Below, in pieces: positions 7,580 through 16,126 of a DNA stretch of 64,000 nucleotides (position 1 is the stretch's first letter; each line of letters begins with the position of its first letter). The notes below the pieces were generated by a model, which worked only from the letters and a program-made list of their open reading frames with translations, was not told the DNA's origin and did not search any database. A program made the translations under genes and the position numbers. This stretch comes from Bergeyella_A cardium (GTDB lineage: Bacteria; Bacteroidota; Bacteroidia; Flavobacteriales; Weeksellaceae): assembly GCF_030012605.2 (NCBI RefSeq), contig NZ_CP114055.2; one strand, 5' to 3'.

Positions 7580-8899
7580 TTAAAGGAGCTTGCCAGAGAG
7601 TAGTAGCCCTGCTACGGAGAAGTAAATAATCAGCCCTGTAACATCTACAAGAGTGGCAACGAAAGGTGCAGATGAGGTAGCGGGGTCAAGTTTCAGTTTT
7701 TTCAGGATAAAAGGCACCATAGAGCCAGAAACCGCTCCCCATAGTACGATAGCCACCAGAGAAATCCCTACGCTGAAGCCTATGGAAACCCAGAACTGAC
7801 CATAATCTATAAGCCCCGCTTCTTGCCAGAGGGCAATTCGTAAGAAACCGATAGCGCCTAATATGCTTCCGAGGAGTGTGCCTGTTATAATCTCTTTGCG
7901 CATTACATACCACCAGTCTTTTAATGAAATTTCTTGCAGAGCCATTGCCCTGATGATAAGTGTTGCTGCCTGCGAACCAGAATTCCCCCCACTGGAAATG
8001 ATGAGAGGGACGAAGAGTGCGAGTACCACTGCTTTTTCAATCTCGTTTTCAAAGTAGCCCATAGCCGTTGCTGTGAGCATCTCGGAGAGGAAGAGGATAA
8101 CGAGCCAAAAGCCCCTTTTTTTTACCATTTCCCAGATAGACGTATCGGTATAGGGCAGGTCGAGAGCTTCCAAACCCCCGAATTTCTGGATGTCTTCGGT
8201 GTTTTGCTGTTCTATCTGGTCGAGGATGTCGTCTATGGTTACAATCCCTACCAGCACCCCTGCTTCGGTGATGATGGGCAGTGCAGAGCGGTCGTATTTC
8301 TCAAAGTAGGAAACGGCGTCTTCCTTCGTTGTAGTGGTAGTGATTGCCACGAAGTGGTTATCGGTAATATCAGAGACCAAAGCGTCTTCCTCAGCGAGGA
8401 GGAGATTACCTATGGTAAGGTCATCAATCAGTCTATTTTTTTCATCAACCACATAGAGGTGGTTCATTGTTTCCACTTTTTTTCCCACCTTTTTAATTTG
8501 TTCAAGGCACCTTTTTACTGTCCATTCCTTTCGGATTTGGATGTAGTAGGGCGTCATCAGTCGGGCAATGGAATTGGCATCATAGCCTAAGAGTTTGAGG
8601 GCAACCCGCCTTTCCTGAGGATTAAGGTGGTTGATGGAGTATTTTATCAACTCATCGGGAAAGTCTTCAAAGAGTGCCGTACGGTCGTCTGGCGTCATCG
8701 CATTAAGGATTTCCGAAACCTCTTCACTTCCGATTCTCCTAATGGTTTCCTCTTGAAAATCTGGTGCAAGATGAGAAAAAACCTCTGCTTTATATTCTTT
8801 GGGTACTTTTAAAAAGGCAAGTACGCGCTCATCTGCGTGAAGCTCGCTCAGAGTTTCAGCAATATCGGCAGGGTTGAATATAAGTTCGGTTTGATTCAC
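7580..8899 (-). CDS. mgtE: Magnesium transporter MgtE
   Basis: Mg2+ channel/transporter of the inner membrane. The 439-aa protein has an acidic N-terminal superhelical domain (about 1-120), two CBS motifs (about 125-240) that sense Mg2+, a connecting helix and five C-terminal membrane segments. The typical pore motif PLIISSGGNSGSQAATLIIRA is present. The start codon is GTG at 8899, preceded by GAGGAG about 5 nt upstream, one of the few convincing Shine-Dalgarno-like sites here. A TACTTTTG box lies at 8923-8930. Confidence 0.94.
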   Translation of the reverse strand: MNQTELIFNPADIAETLSELHADERVLAFLKVPKEYKAEVFSHLAPDFQEETIRRIGSEEVSEILNAMTPDDRTALFEDFPDELIKYSINHLNPQERRVALKLLGYDANSIARLMTPYYIQIRKEWTVKRCLEQIKKVGKKVETMNHLYVVDEKNRLIDDLTIGNLLLAEEDALVSDITDNHFVAITTTTTKEDAVSYFEKYDRSALPIITEAGVLVGIVTIDDILDQIEQQNTEDIQKFGGLEALDLPYTDTSIWEMVKKRGFWLVILFLSEMLTATAMGYFENEIEKAVVLALFVPLIISSGGNSGSQAATLIIRAMALQEISLKDWWYVMRKEIITGTLLGSILGAIGFLRIALWQEAGLIDYGQFWVSIGFSVGISLVAIVLWGAVSGSMVPFILKKLKLDPATSSAPFVATLVDVTGLIIYFSVAGLLLSGKLL

Positions 8900-8922
8900 G
8901 ATTTCTCCTCTTATTTGCGGTG

Positions 8923-8930
8923 CAAAAGTA
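8923..8930 (-). promoter_or_regulatory. -7 box of mgtE
   Basis: Minus-strand TACTTTTG, perfect TAnnTTTG, 23 nt upstream of the GTG start. No M-box-like leader fits in so short a 5' region. Confidence 0.65.
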
Positions 8931-9087
8931 GTTTAATTTCATAAAAAATGAAAATAGATACCGTAGGCAATTGTGGCAATTAATTAAACTTCTATTTTAA
9001 TAAGTCATCAATAGATAATCTTATTTTCTTAGTTAAATAAAAACTCTCTGTGCAGTGGATAAATGCTTCAGAGGCTATCCGTTTGTG

Positions 9088-9119
9088 TTTGGTGGGAGGG
9101 TGAGGCTTTTTTATTTTTG
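9088..9119 (+). promoter_or_regulatory. Full -33/-7 promoter of the MscS-type gene
   Basis: TTTG at 9088-9091, a 20-nt spacer, then TATTTTTG at 9112-9119, both at consensus. The ATG is at 9146. Confidence 0.8.
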
Positions 9120-9145
9120 CACTTTGATTTTTTTTACAGAAAAAG

Positions 9146-10897
9146 ATGAAATTAATTAGGTTTATATTGATTTTTGGAGCCCTTTGGGGAAGTTTGATAA
9201 AGGCGCAAGAGGATTCATTGAATGTAGAACTGAAAAAAATACATAAGAAAACCAATATTTTAAAGGAAAAAGACTCTTTGAGAGAAGTTTTGCTTAGGGA
9301 AGAGTTTGCAAATCTGGCTGCACCCAAGTCTGCAGAGCTCGAAAAGTATAAAAAAGAGCTTAGAAGGATTCGGGAGGATGATTCTCTGCGATTGGCACAG
9401 GAGAAAGAGGAGATTAACAGGCTTCGGGAGAAAGTGGAGCCACATTTAGTACAGTTTGATCACAAAATACTCTTTAAAATATATTCTGGTCTGGGACCTT
9501 TCTCAGCAAAAGATAGAGCCCTCAATGCTACTCAACAGATACAAAAAGTTTTTGAGGGAAAAATTTATATAAAAGACTCACTGAAAGCACAAAAAGCACA
9601 TAATTATATCAATATTCTATACTCGGGAAATATTATTACAAGTATTTCCGAAGAAGATGCCCTCTGGGAAGAATCTACTCAGGAAGAGCTTGCAGATAGG
9701 TACCTAAACATCATACAAACAAGCGTAGAGGCGAGCAGAGAGGCGCATACTTTTGAGAATACGGTGAGCCGTTGGCTGCAAGCGCTGGGCATTGTCGTGG
9801 GGTTTGTGCTCCTTTCCCTTTTGACCGACAGGCTTTTTGGTTTTGTGATAAGGAAAATCATCCGCTCTTGCGAGAGGAAAGAAGGTGGCCTCGAGGTGAA
9901 AAACTATCAAGTGATGAACAACCGCCAGCTGAAGAAATTCCTCGTCAGAATCCTGAAATGGCTCAGAATCATCATAAAAATCTTCCTGTTTGGCGTGAGC
10001 CTTAGCCTTATTTTCATCGTCTTCCCTGCTACTGAGCACTGGATGATGATGCTTTTGCACTGGCTATCCGCCCCATTGAAGGAGGTTTTTGACTCATTTG
10101 TGGAATATATTCCCAATATGCTGAGGATTATCATCATCCTTATCGTCGGGAACTACTTAAACAAGCTGCTGAGGTTTATTACCATAGAAATAGAGAGAGA
10201 AAAGCTGAGAATAAAAGGTTTTCACACGGAATGGGCAAGGCCAACTTACCAACTGATGAGGATTTTCCTGGTTGCCTTCACCATTATAATGGTTTTCCCC
10301 TTCCTACCAGGGGCAGATACCAGCGCATTTAAGGGAATATCTGTCTTTTTTGGGGTCATTCTTTCCTTAGGTTCGTCCTCTGCCATCGCAAATACCATTG
10401 CGGGCTTCATCATCACCTATATGCGGCCTTTTAAGGTGGGCGATTGGATTAAAGTGAACGATATTACGGGCCAAGTGATAGAAAAAACCGCCCTTGTAAC
10501 GAGGCTGAGAACCATAAATAACGAAGATGTTACCGTACCTAACTCAATGATTCTCACAAATAAGACGATTAATTACAGTTCCTCCACACCAGAAAAGGGA
10601 TTGATATTAAATGTAGAAATGAGCCTGAGACACGATATCCCATACCACACGATCAACCATTTAATGATAAAAGCGGCGCTGGAAACAGTGGGAATAGAGC
10701 CTTCGCCCGCGCCCTATGTCCTTAAAAATAAGATACTGGAAACCAATGTAGTCTACCAACTCAATGCCTATACACTACAGCCCGATAGAATGTTTTACAT
10801 CATCTCCGACCTTAATGAAAATCTCATTAAAACCTTCGAAGAAGCGGGCATACCAATGCTTAGCCCTGTATATTACCCAAAACCAAAGACTGATTAA
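9146..10897 (+). CDS. Mechanosensitive ion channel family protein (MscS type)
   Basis: Osmotic safety-valve channel of the inner membrane. The 583-aa protein has a signal peptide (MKLIRFILIFGALWGSLIKA), a Glu/Lys-rich coiled-coil periplasmic domain to about 190, then several membrane helices and the MscS core. The pore helix is visible as GVILSLGSSSAIANTIAG, followed by the beta domain FKVGDWIKVNDITGQVIE and the C-terminal alpha/beta domain. It is larger than E. coli MscS (286 aa), as is common for extended MscS paralogues. A full -33/-7 promoter precedes it. Confidence 0.93.
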   Translation: MKLIRFILIFGALWGSLIKAQEDSLNVELKKIHKKTNILKEKDSLREVLLREEFANLAAPKSAELEKYKKELRRIREDDSLRLAQEKEEINRLREKVEPHLVQFDHKILFKIYSGLGPFSAKDRALNATQQIQKVFEGKIYIKDSLKAQKAHNYINILYSGNIITSISEEDALWEESTQEELADRYLNIIQTSVEASREAHTFENTVSRWLQALGIVVGFVLLSLLTDRLFGFVIRKIIRSCERKEGGLEVKNYQVMNNRQLKKFLVRILKWLRIIIKIFLFGVSLSLIFIVFPATEHWMMMLLHWLSAPLKEVFDSFVEYIPNMLRIIIILIVGNYLNKLLRFITIEIEREKLRIKGFHTEWARPTYQLMRIFLVAFTIIMVFPFLPGADTSAFKGISVFFGVILSLGSSSAIANTIAGFIITYMRPFKVGDWIKVNDITGQVIEKTALVTRLRTINNEDVTVPNSMILTNKTINYSSSTPEKGLILNVEMSLRHDIPYHTINHLMIKAALETVGIEPSPAPYVLKNKILETNVVYQLNAYTLQPDRMFYIISDLNENLIKTFEEAGIPMLSPVYYPKPKTD

Positions 10898-10947
10898 TGC
10901 AAATAAACCTTATAGAATCTATCTATAATTATAAATTATACATTAGA

Positions 10948-10979
10948 TTTGGAGGATTATATGAAATTTTATACTTTTG
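10948..10979 (+). promoter_or_regulatory. Full -33/-7 promoter of the 196-aa OMP gene
   Basis: TTTG at 10948-10951, a 20-nt spacer, then TACTTTTG at 10972-10979. Start codon at 11008. Confidence 0.8.
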
Positions 10980-11007
10980 CCGCTCAAATTTTTAATAATA
11001 CAGAATT

Positions 11008-11598
11008 ATGAGAAAGATTATTCTTGGAGCTATAGTATTAGGAGCAGGATTATTCTCCAATGCTAATGCACAAATCCAAAAAGGTAATTTGATAATTGGT
11101 GGAGACATCTTCGGTGCTAATTTTGGACTGAACAAAGGTGGAGGATATAACTTCAATCTTCAACCGAAAGCAGCTTATTTTGTAGAAGATAATGTAGCAG
11201 TCGGTGGATATGCAGACTTAGGTTTCAGTGGCTCGAACGGAGGACAAACAAAATTCACTTATACAGTAGGAGCTTTGGGAAGATATTACTTATCACCAGG
11301 ACAAGGTGGCGTAGATAACCTTCTAAAGCACGGAAGATGGTTCTTGGAGGCTAATGTAGGCGTAGGTGGAGAATCAATTTCCAAAGGAGGAAACTCTGCT
11401 AACGGTCTTGGCTTTGGCTTCGGACCTGGATACTCTTATTTCTTGACACCGAACATCGGACTAGAGGGAGTTGTTAAATATGATGCAAATGCGGGCTTTG
11501 GTAATGGAGGTTATACCCACAATATTAAATTTGGTTTAGGGCTCAACATCTTTATTTCTACTGCAAAGGCAGAAGAAATCATTAAAAATGTAAAATAA
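11008..11598 (+). CDS. Outer membrane beta-barrel protein
   Basis: 196-aa secreted protein with a clear signal peptide (MRKIILGAIVLGAGLFSNANA, cleavage before QIQKG). The mature part is Gly-rich with alternating strand pattern, as in small 8-stranded porin/OmpW-like barrels of Bacteroidota. No specific substrate can be named. It is monocistronic: strong promoter upstream and a hairpin shared with the converging asparaginase gene downstream. Confidence 0.85.
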   Translation: MRKIILGAIVLGAGLFSNANAQIQKGNLIIGGDIFGANFGLNKGGGYNFNLQPKAAYFVEDNVAVGGYADLGFSGSNGGQTKFTYTVGALGRYYLSPGQGGVDNLLKHGRWFLEANVGVGGESISKGGNSANGLGFGFGPGYSYFLTPNIGLEGVVKYDANAGFGNGGYTHNIKFGLGLNIFISTAKAEEIIKNVK

Positions 11599-11618
11599 TT
11601 TATATTTCATAGTTGTAG

Positions 11619-11649
11619 AATCTCCACTCAGTTTTTTTGAGTGGAGATT
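11619..11649. terminator. Bidirectional terminator between OMP and asparaginase genes
   Basis: Perfect 12-bp stem AATCTCCACTCA / TGAGTGGAGATT with a 7-nt loop, between two converging genes. Confidence 0.8.
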
Positions 11650-11662
11650 TATTATATATCTC

Positions 11663-12691
11663 TTATATATTGATGATATCCATCTCACCGCAGAGTGGGC
11701 GCTCAAATAAGCTGGCAAAGGGCTGGTTTTTATAGTTCGGATTGCCCATAATGTGCATAGATTTCGTAATGGCAGCTTCCGCAGTAATATTATGACCGCT
11801 AATGGCCCCAACTTTATGGAAAATATTTGAATTGGAATACTTCCCAATGGCTATTCCGCCAGATACACACTGGCTGATAACGACAATCTCTATCCCTTTA
11901 TCTCTAATTTTCATTAAAGTGTCTTCAGTATCTTTGTTATTGAATATCGTACCAGAGCCAAAGACTTGAAGCACCAGAACTTTCACCGTAGGAAGGATGG
12001 AGAAGTGCTTAAGATTCATACCTGGGAAGATGCGGACGAATAAAACATCAGTGGAGAGGTGGAAGTCGCAATAAAAATCCTCACCCGAAGGGGGGCGGTA
12101 GAGCACTTCTTTATCAATATTGAGATGTACCCCCGATTGCCCCAGCACAGGATAGTTTGGGCTTTGATAAGCATCAAAATACTCGGCAGAATGCTTCAGC
12201 GAACGGTTTCCGCGCAGGAGTTTATACTCAAAATAGAGGGCGATCTCCTGTATTACAGCCTCGTTACCATCATAAAGACTGGCGTAGTAGAGGCTCGTCA
12301 GGAGATTCTCCTTAGCATCTGTTCGGAGGTCTCCGATCGGGAGCTGGGAGCCCGTTAAAATCACAGGTTTCTTTAAATTTTTGAGCATAAAACTAAGAGC
12401 AGAGGCGGTGTAGGACATTGTATCCGTACCGTGCAAGATGAGAAAGCCATCGTAATCCTCATATCGCTCTTGGATACAGCCTGCAATGCGTTTCCATTCC
12501 TCAGTACCTACATCTGACGAATCCAGAGGCTCTGGGAAGGAGTAAAGAGAGACTTCGCACTCAAGTAGATTCATTTCGGGAATCTTTCGGAAGATATGTT
12601 CAAAGTCAAACGGCATAAGGCTACCTGTTTCGTAGTTCTTTTCCATACCTATCGTCCCTCCTGTATAGATAATGAGCACTTTCCTTTTCAT
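11663..12691 (-). CDS. ansA: Type I L-asparaginase
   Basis: Cytoplasmic hydrolysis of asparagine to aspartate and ammonia. The 342-aa protein has both family threonines: TGGTIG near the N terminus (T13) and HGTDTM (T89, D90), plus the catalytic lysine in TDAKENL (K127) and GSQLP. No signal peptide is present, fitting the cytoplasmic type I. It follows the UPF0173 hydrolase gene by about 25 nt on the same strand and is probably in its operon. Confidence 0.94.
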   Translation of the reverse strand: MKRKVLIIYTGGTIGMEKNYETGSLMPFDFEHIFRKIPEMNLLECEVSLYSFPEPLDSSDVGTEEWKRIAGCIQERYEDYDGFLILHGTDTMSYTASALSFMLKNLKKPVILTGSQLPIGDLRTDAKENLLTSLYYASLYDGNEAVIQEIALYFEYKLLRGNRSLKHSAEYFDAYQSPNYPVLGQSGVHLNIDKEVLYRPPSGEDFYCDFHLSTDVLFVRIFPGMNLKHFSILPTVKVLVLQVFGSGTIFNNKDTEDTLMKIRDKGIEIVVISQCVSGGIAIGKYSNSNIFHKVGAISGHNITAEAAITKSMHIMGNPNYKNQPFASLFERPLCGEMDIINI

Positions 12692-12716
12692 TATTTCAGA
12701 AAAATTTTATCGATAA

Positions 12717-13397
12717 TTAGAAATGAAAGCTTTGCCCAAGCTCTGGGAGGAGAAGTTCTACGCCATTCTCTTCAAAAACCTGTACAGCAGCCTTATGATC
12801 TATGCTGATAGGAGGGAAAGTATCAAAATGAGCACCGATAACTCTTGGAGTTTTAATGAGTTTTGATGCAGCAAAGGCAGCCTCTTGAGGAGACATTGTA
12901 TAATGCCCACCGATGCACAAAATACTGAGGTTTATCTTTCCATAAAGCCCTTCGAGCAAGCCCATATCGGCGATAGCACCAGTATCTCCCGAGAGGTAGA
13001 GGTTATATTCTGGCATTCTCAATACAAAACCTGCCACAGTGCCTCCATAACTCCCATCTGGAAAGGAAGAAGTATGAGCAGCAGGTACCATACTGAGCAT
13101 CAGCTCACCAAGATGAGCCGTACCTCCTATATTGAGGTCTATTGATTTAGAATGAGAGAAATAAGCGCAGATTTCAGGTTGAGCGATGAGAGAAGCATCG
13201 GGGTGATGCTGCAAAACCTCTTGCACATCTGCGGTATGGTCTGCGTGAGCGTGGGTAATCAGCACGAAATCTATTCTCTGAGTAGCGATATCAAAGCCCG
13301 ATTTTTCCTTTTGATAGTTATAAAATGGGTCGGTAATGATTGTTTTTCCATTGTAAGAAATCAAAAAGCAATTTTGACCTAAAAATCTTATTTCCAT
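12717..13397 (-). CDS. UPF0173 metal-dependent hydrolase (metallo-beta-lactamase fold)
   Basis: 226-aa MBL-fold hydrolase with the metal motif HAHADH (H49, H51, D53, H54), a later metal histidine in PAAHTSSF, LYLSGDTG, and GAHFDTFPP near the C terminus. Family length is usual. Substrate unknown. It is the first gene of the pair with ansA, with a TATATTTG box 32 nt upstream. Confidence 0.9.
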   Translation of the reverse strand: MEIRFLGQNCFLISYNGKTIITDPFYNYQKEKSGFDIATQRIDFVLITHAHADHTADVQEVLQHHPDASLIAQPEICAYFSHSKSIDLNIGGTAHLGELMLSMVPAAHTSSFPDGSYGGTVAGFVLRMPEYNLYLSGDTGAIADMGLLEGLYGKINLSILCIGGHYTMSPQEAAFAASKLIKTPRVIGAHFDTFPPISIDHKAAVQVFEENGVELLLPELGQSFHF

Positions 13398-13429
13398 AGG
13401 ATTATTTTTTTAGAGATTAAGTTTAATGC

Positions 13430-13437
13430 CCAAATAT
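13430..13437 (-). promoter_or_regulatory. -7 box of the UPF0173-ansA operon
   Basis: Minus-strand TATATTTG, perfect TAnnTTTG, 32 nt upstream of the ATG at 13397. It is divergent from the menB promoter. Confidence 0.65.
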
Positions 13438-13465
13438 AAACATTTCAAAATAAACCTTGCCATCC

Positions 13466-13495
13466 TTGTGAATCATTTAATTCTTAGTATATTTA
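13466..13495 (+). promoter_or_regulatory. Probable menB promoter
   Basis: TTG at 13466-13468, 19-nt spacer, then TATATTTA (one mismatch to TAnnTTTG) at 13488-13495; ATG at 13520. Confidence 0.55.
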
Positions 13496-13519
13496 CCGCA
13501 TTAATTAATACTTATAATA

Positions 13520-14359
13520 ATGAACATCAATTGGAAAACAGCGAAAGAATACGAAGACATTACTTATAAGAAATGTAATGGAGTGGCGAGGATTGCAATC
13601 AACAGGCCTGAGGTGAGAAATGCATTTCGACCAAAAACAACCTCAGAGCTTTACGATGCTTTTTATGATGCGTATGAGGATGCATCAATTGGGGTAGTTC
13701 TCCTCACAGGGGAGGGCCCGAGCCCGAAAGATGGGGGCCACGCCTTTTGCAGTGGGGGCGATCAGAAGGCTCGTGGGCATCAGGGATATGTAGGGGAGGA
13801 TGGTAGGCATAGGCTGAATATCCTTGAGGTGCAGCGGCTTATCCGATTTATGCCAAAGGTAGTCATCGCCGTGGTGAATGGATGGGCTGTAGGTGGCGGG
13901 CATTCGCTTCATGTGGTCTGTGATCTTACTCTTGCCAGCGAAGAGCACGCGATTTTTAAACAGACAGATGCCGATGTAACCAGCTTTGATGGAGGATACG
14001 GTTCGGCATATCTCGCAAAAATGGTGGGGCAGAAAAAGGCACGAGAGATATTCTTCCTTGGGAGGAATTATTCCGCAAAAGAAGCAGAGGCTATGGGTAT
14101 GGTAAATGCCACAGTACCACACGAAAAACTGGAGTCCACAGCCTATGAATGGGCTCAGGAGATTTTGGCAAAATCGCCTACCTCTATACGAATGCTTAAG
14201 TTTGCTATGAACCTGACAGATGATGGTATGGTAGGCCAGCAAGTCTTTGCAGGAGAGGCTACTCGCCTTGCTTATATGACGGATGAGGCTAAGGAAGGGA
14301 GAAATGCTTTCCTCGAAAAAAGAAAGCCCGATTTCGGAGAGAATCAATGGATTTCATAG
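13520..14359 (+). CDS. menB: 1,4-dihydroxy-2-naphthoyl-CoA synthase
   Basis: Crotonase-fold enzyme that closes the second ring in menaquinone synthesis from o-succinylbenzoyl-CoA. The 279-aa protein has the MenB signatures: RPEVRNAFRPKTTSEL, a long A-loop (FCSGGDQKARGHQGY), the oxyanion-hole region VNGWAVGGGHSLHVVCDLT, and TDADVTSFDGGYG. The C-terminal FLEKRKPDF is typical. No other men gene is adjacent. Confidence 0.95.
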   Translation: MNINWKTAKEYEDITYKKCNGVARIAINRPEVRNAFRPKTTSELYDAFYDAYEDASIGVVLLTGEGPSPKDGGHAFCSGGDQKARGHQGYVGEDGRHRLNILEVQRLIRFMPKVVIAVVNGWAVGGGHSLHVVCDLTLASEEHAIFKQTDADVTSFDGGYGSAYLAKMVGQKKAREIFFLGRNYSAKEAEAMGMVNATVPHEKLESTAYEWAQEILAKSPTSIRMLKFAMNLTDDGMVGQQVFAGEATRLAYMTDEAKEGRNAFLEKRKPDFGENQWIS

Positions 14360-14508
14360 GTGAAAAATCCAATAGATAGAGGATGAATCCTTAAAGGAAA
14401 GAACCAATACACTATATGCAGAAATATTACCTGTATCAAGGTTCTTCTTGCTAACAATTGGTTATTGAAAAAAAATCTATATCATAGAAAAAAGATAATC
14501 TGTACTCA

Positions 14509-14880
14509 ATGAAACAACTCATCTATGTATTTATAGGAGGTGGGGTTGGGAGTCTGTTAAGATTTTGGCTGTCTAATTATACACAGAAGTTTTGTCAACT
14601 CCATCATTTCCCTATTGGAACACTTGTAGTAAATATTTTGGGATGTTTTATTGTGGGATTGCTATCATCTTGTATTAATGTAAATTCAACATCTCTCCGT
14701 CTTCTCTTAATGATAGGTTTTTGCGGTGGTTTTACTACTTTTTCTACATTCTCAGCAGAGAGTATTAGCCTTCTGCAAGAGGGGAGTGTCATTACAATGT
14801 TCCTCTATATAGTATTAAGTCTAATATTGGGCTTTTTTGCTTTTGTTTTGGGAATGAATATTATAAATAAAGTATATTGA
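14509..14880 (+). CDS. crcB: Fluoride ion channel CrcB/Fluc
   Basis: Dual-topology fluoride exporter. The 123-aa protein has four predicted membrane helices, GGGVGSLLRFWLS near the N terminus, GTLVVNILGCFIVG, and the pore signature GFCGGFTTFSTFSAE. Length is normal. The 149-nt upstream region shows a weak AAGAACC/GGTTCTT stem (about 14398-14446) but no convincing fluoride riboswitch. It converges on the VirK-like gene with a 10-nt gap. Confidence 0.93.
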   Translation: MKQLIYVFIGGGVGSLLRFWLSNYTQKFCQLHHFPIGTLVVNILGCFIVGLLSSCINVNSTSLRLLLMIGFCGGFTTFSTFSAESISLLQEGSVITMFLYIVLSLILGFFAFVLGMNIINKVY

Positions 14881-14890
14881 TGGTGAGAAT

Positions 14891-15898
14891 TTATCCCTGA
14901 TTAGGATATAGATGATGAGCAATCTGTTTAGAAATTTCGTCTAACATCTCATATCTATTGCGATACAGAGCTCTTTTGTGGGTTTTTATCTCTTCCATTG
15001 GCTTGCGGTAGAGCGTTGTAGGGAGTTTAAACCAACCTTCGGTATATTCCTCTCCTCCTGCCTCTTTCCAAAGAGCGTTATAATCAAAACTCAGTTTATG
15101 CAACCAGTCAATATGGATGAAGTGCTTTTTATTATGGGCTTGTATGCGGTTACTAGTACCTAAAATTTGGGAACAACCGAGTTGTCGTGCAATTTCCTGA
15201 ACAATAAAGATAGCCAGAGCTTTTGGTCGCAGTCCATACATCAGTTTTTGAAGGTCTTTTACATTGTTTTCCACAGCTGAAAGTCTGTTGCCCTGTACAC
15301 AACCGATAAGGCAGGTATAATTTCCATTTTCTTCCCGCTCTATACTGAATGCCACTTCATAGATAAGCCCTCCTAATTGCTCGCAATTAATAGATGCTAC
15401 AAATTCACCTTCTTTTCGGAATCTTTCATTGTAGCCGAGATAGATTTCTCCTTTCGTTTGTTGGTCTTTAAGGATAAATTCTGAGATTTTAATGGGAGAT
15501 GAATTTTTTACTACTCTTCTAAGAAAGGTATTGGTGTTTGCAAGGGCATATGAATCAAGGATAACCTTTAATCTTCTATTTTTATCCCACTTTGTTGAAA
15601 GATATACCCGAAAGGGTTTAAAGAAAAGTCGTGGGCGGCTCTCAGTAAGCCATTTGTTTTCTTCCTGGCTGATAAAGCTGAACCACTTTTTGGCAAAACC
15701 TAAATTTAGAAAACTATGAAAGAGTATTTTTCTCTTCTGTTTTATGATATATTTTGGACTTTCGGTAGAAAATCCCCTGTCTACCATTTCTTTTGCGGTT
15801 TTTATTAACTCCTTAGTTGTCATCACACTTTTATCGTCAGTCTTCATCACTATATCATTTAAAATATCCCCAAAAATAAGTTTTTTTCTAAAACTCAT
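14891..15898 (-). CDS. VirK/YbjX (DUF535) family protein
   Basis: 335-aa soluble protein matching the DUF535 pattern known from enterobacterial VirK/YbjX: central YLGYNERFRKEGEF, CVQGNRLSAVENNVKDLQK, GLRPKALAIFIVQEIARQLG, GTSNRIQAHNKKHF, and the C-terminal LPTTLYRKPMEEIKTHKRALYRNRYEML. The family has been linked to outer-membrane integrity and resistance to antimicrobial peptides; the mechanism is unclear. It is mostly described in Proteobacteria, so transfer is possible. It is divergent from the beta-barrel gene and convergent with crcB. Confidence 0.85.
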   Translation of the reverse strand: MSFRKKLIFGDILNDIVMKTDDKSVMTTKELIKTAKEMVDRGFSTESPKYIIKQKRKILFHSFLNLGFAKKWFSFISQEENKWLTESRPRLFFKPFRVYLSTKWDKNRRLKVILDSYALANTNTFLRRVVKNSSPIKISEFILKDQQTKGEIYLGYNERFRKEGEFVASINCEQLGGLIYEVAFSIEREENGNYTCLIGCVQGNRLSAVENNVKDLQKLMYGLRPKALAIFIVQEIARQLGCSQILGTSNRIQAHNKKHFIHIDWLHKLSFDYNALWKEAGGEEYTEGWFKLPTTLYRKPMEEIKTHKRALYRNRYEMLDEISKQIAHHLYPNQG

Positions 15899-15998
15899 TA
15901 GCGGAGTGATTATTATCTATGCCACTTTACTCTCTAATGTTTTTGTAATCTTTTAAAACAGGAGAAAGTATGATTATCAATATATCTCTGATGCACTG

Positions 15999-16029
15999 TT
16001 TGGAAATTTAGGGGAAGAATGTATTTTTG
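15999..16029 (+). promoter_or_regulatory. Full -33/-7 promoter before the beta-barrel gene
   Basis: TTTG at 15999-16002, 19-nt spacer, TATTTTTG at 16022-16029. Its position shows that an upstream in-frame ATG at 16019 cannot be the start; the ATG at 16127, which opens a signal peptide, is preferred. Confidence 0.75.
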
Positions 16030-16126
16030 TATTAAGGAAAAAATGGGAGCGGTCTATTGGCTATACAATAAAAGTCCCAGAATAAAGTTTTTATACCAAT
16101 TATTAGAGAACAAAATCGATAGATTA

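Noticed and set aside
14360..14508. Fluoride riboswitch upstream of crcB
   Set aside because: The conserved crcB-motif core and pseudoknot were not found; only a weak 7-bp stem is visible.
16019..16126. Longer N terminus for the beta-barrel gene
   Set aside because: The first ATG lies inside a full -33/-7 promoter; the signal peptide begins only at 16127.
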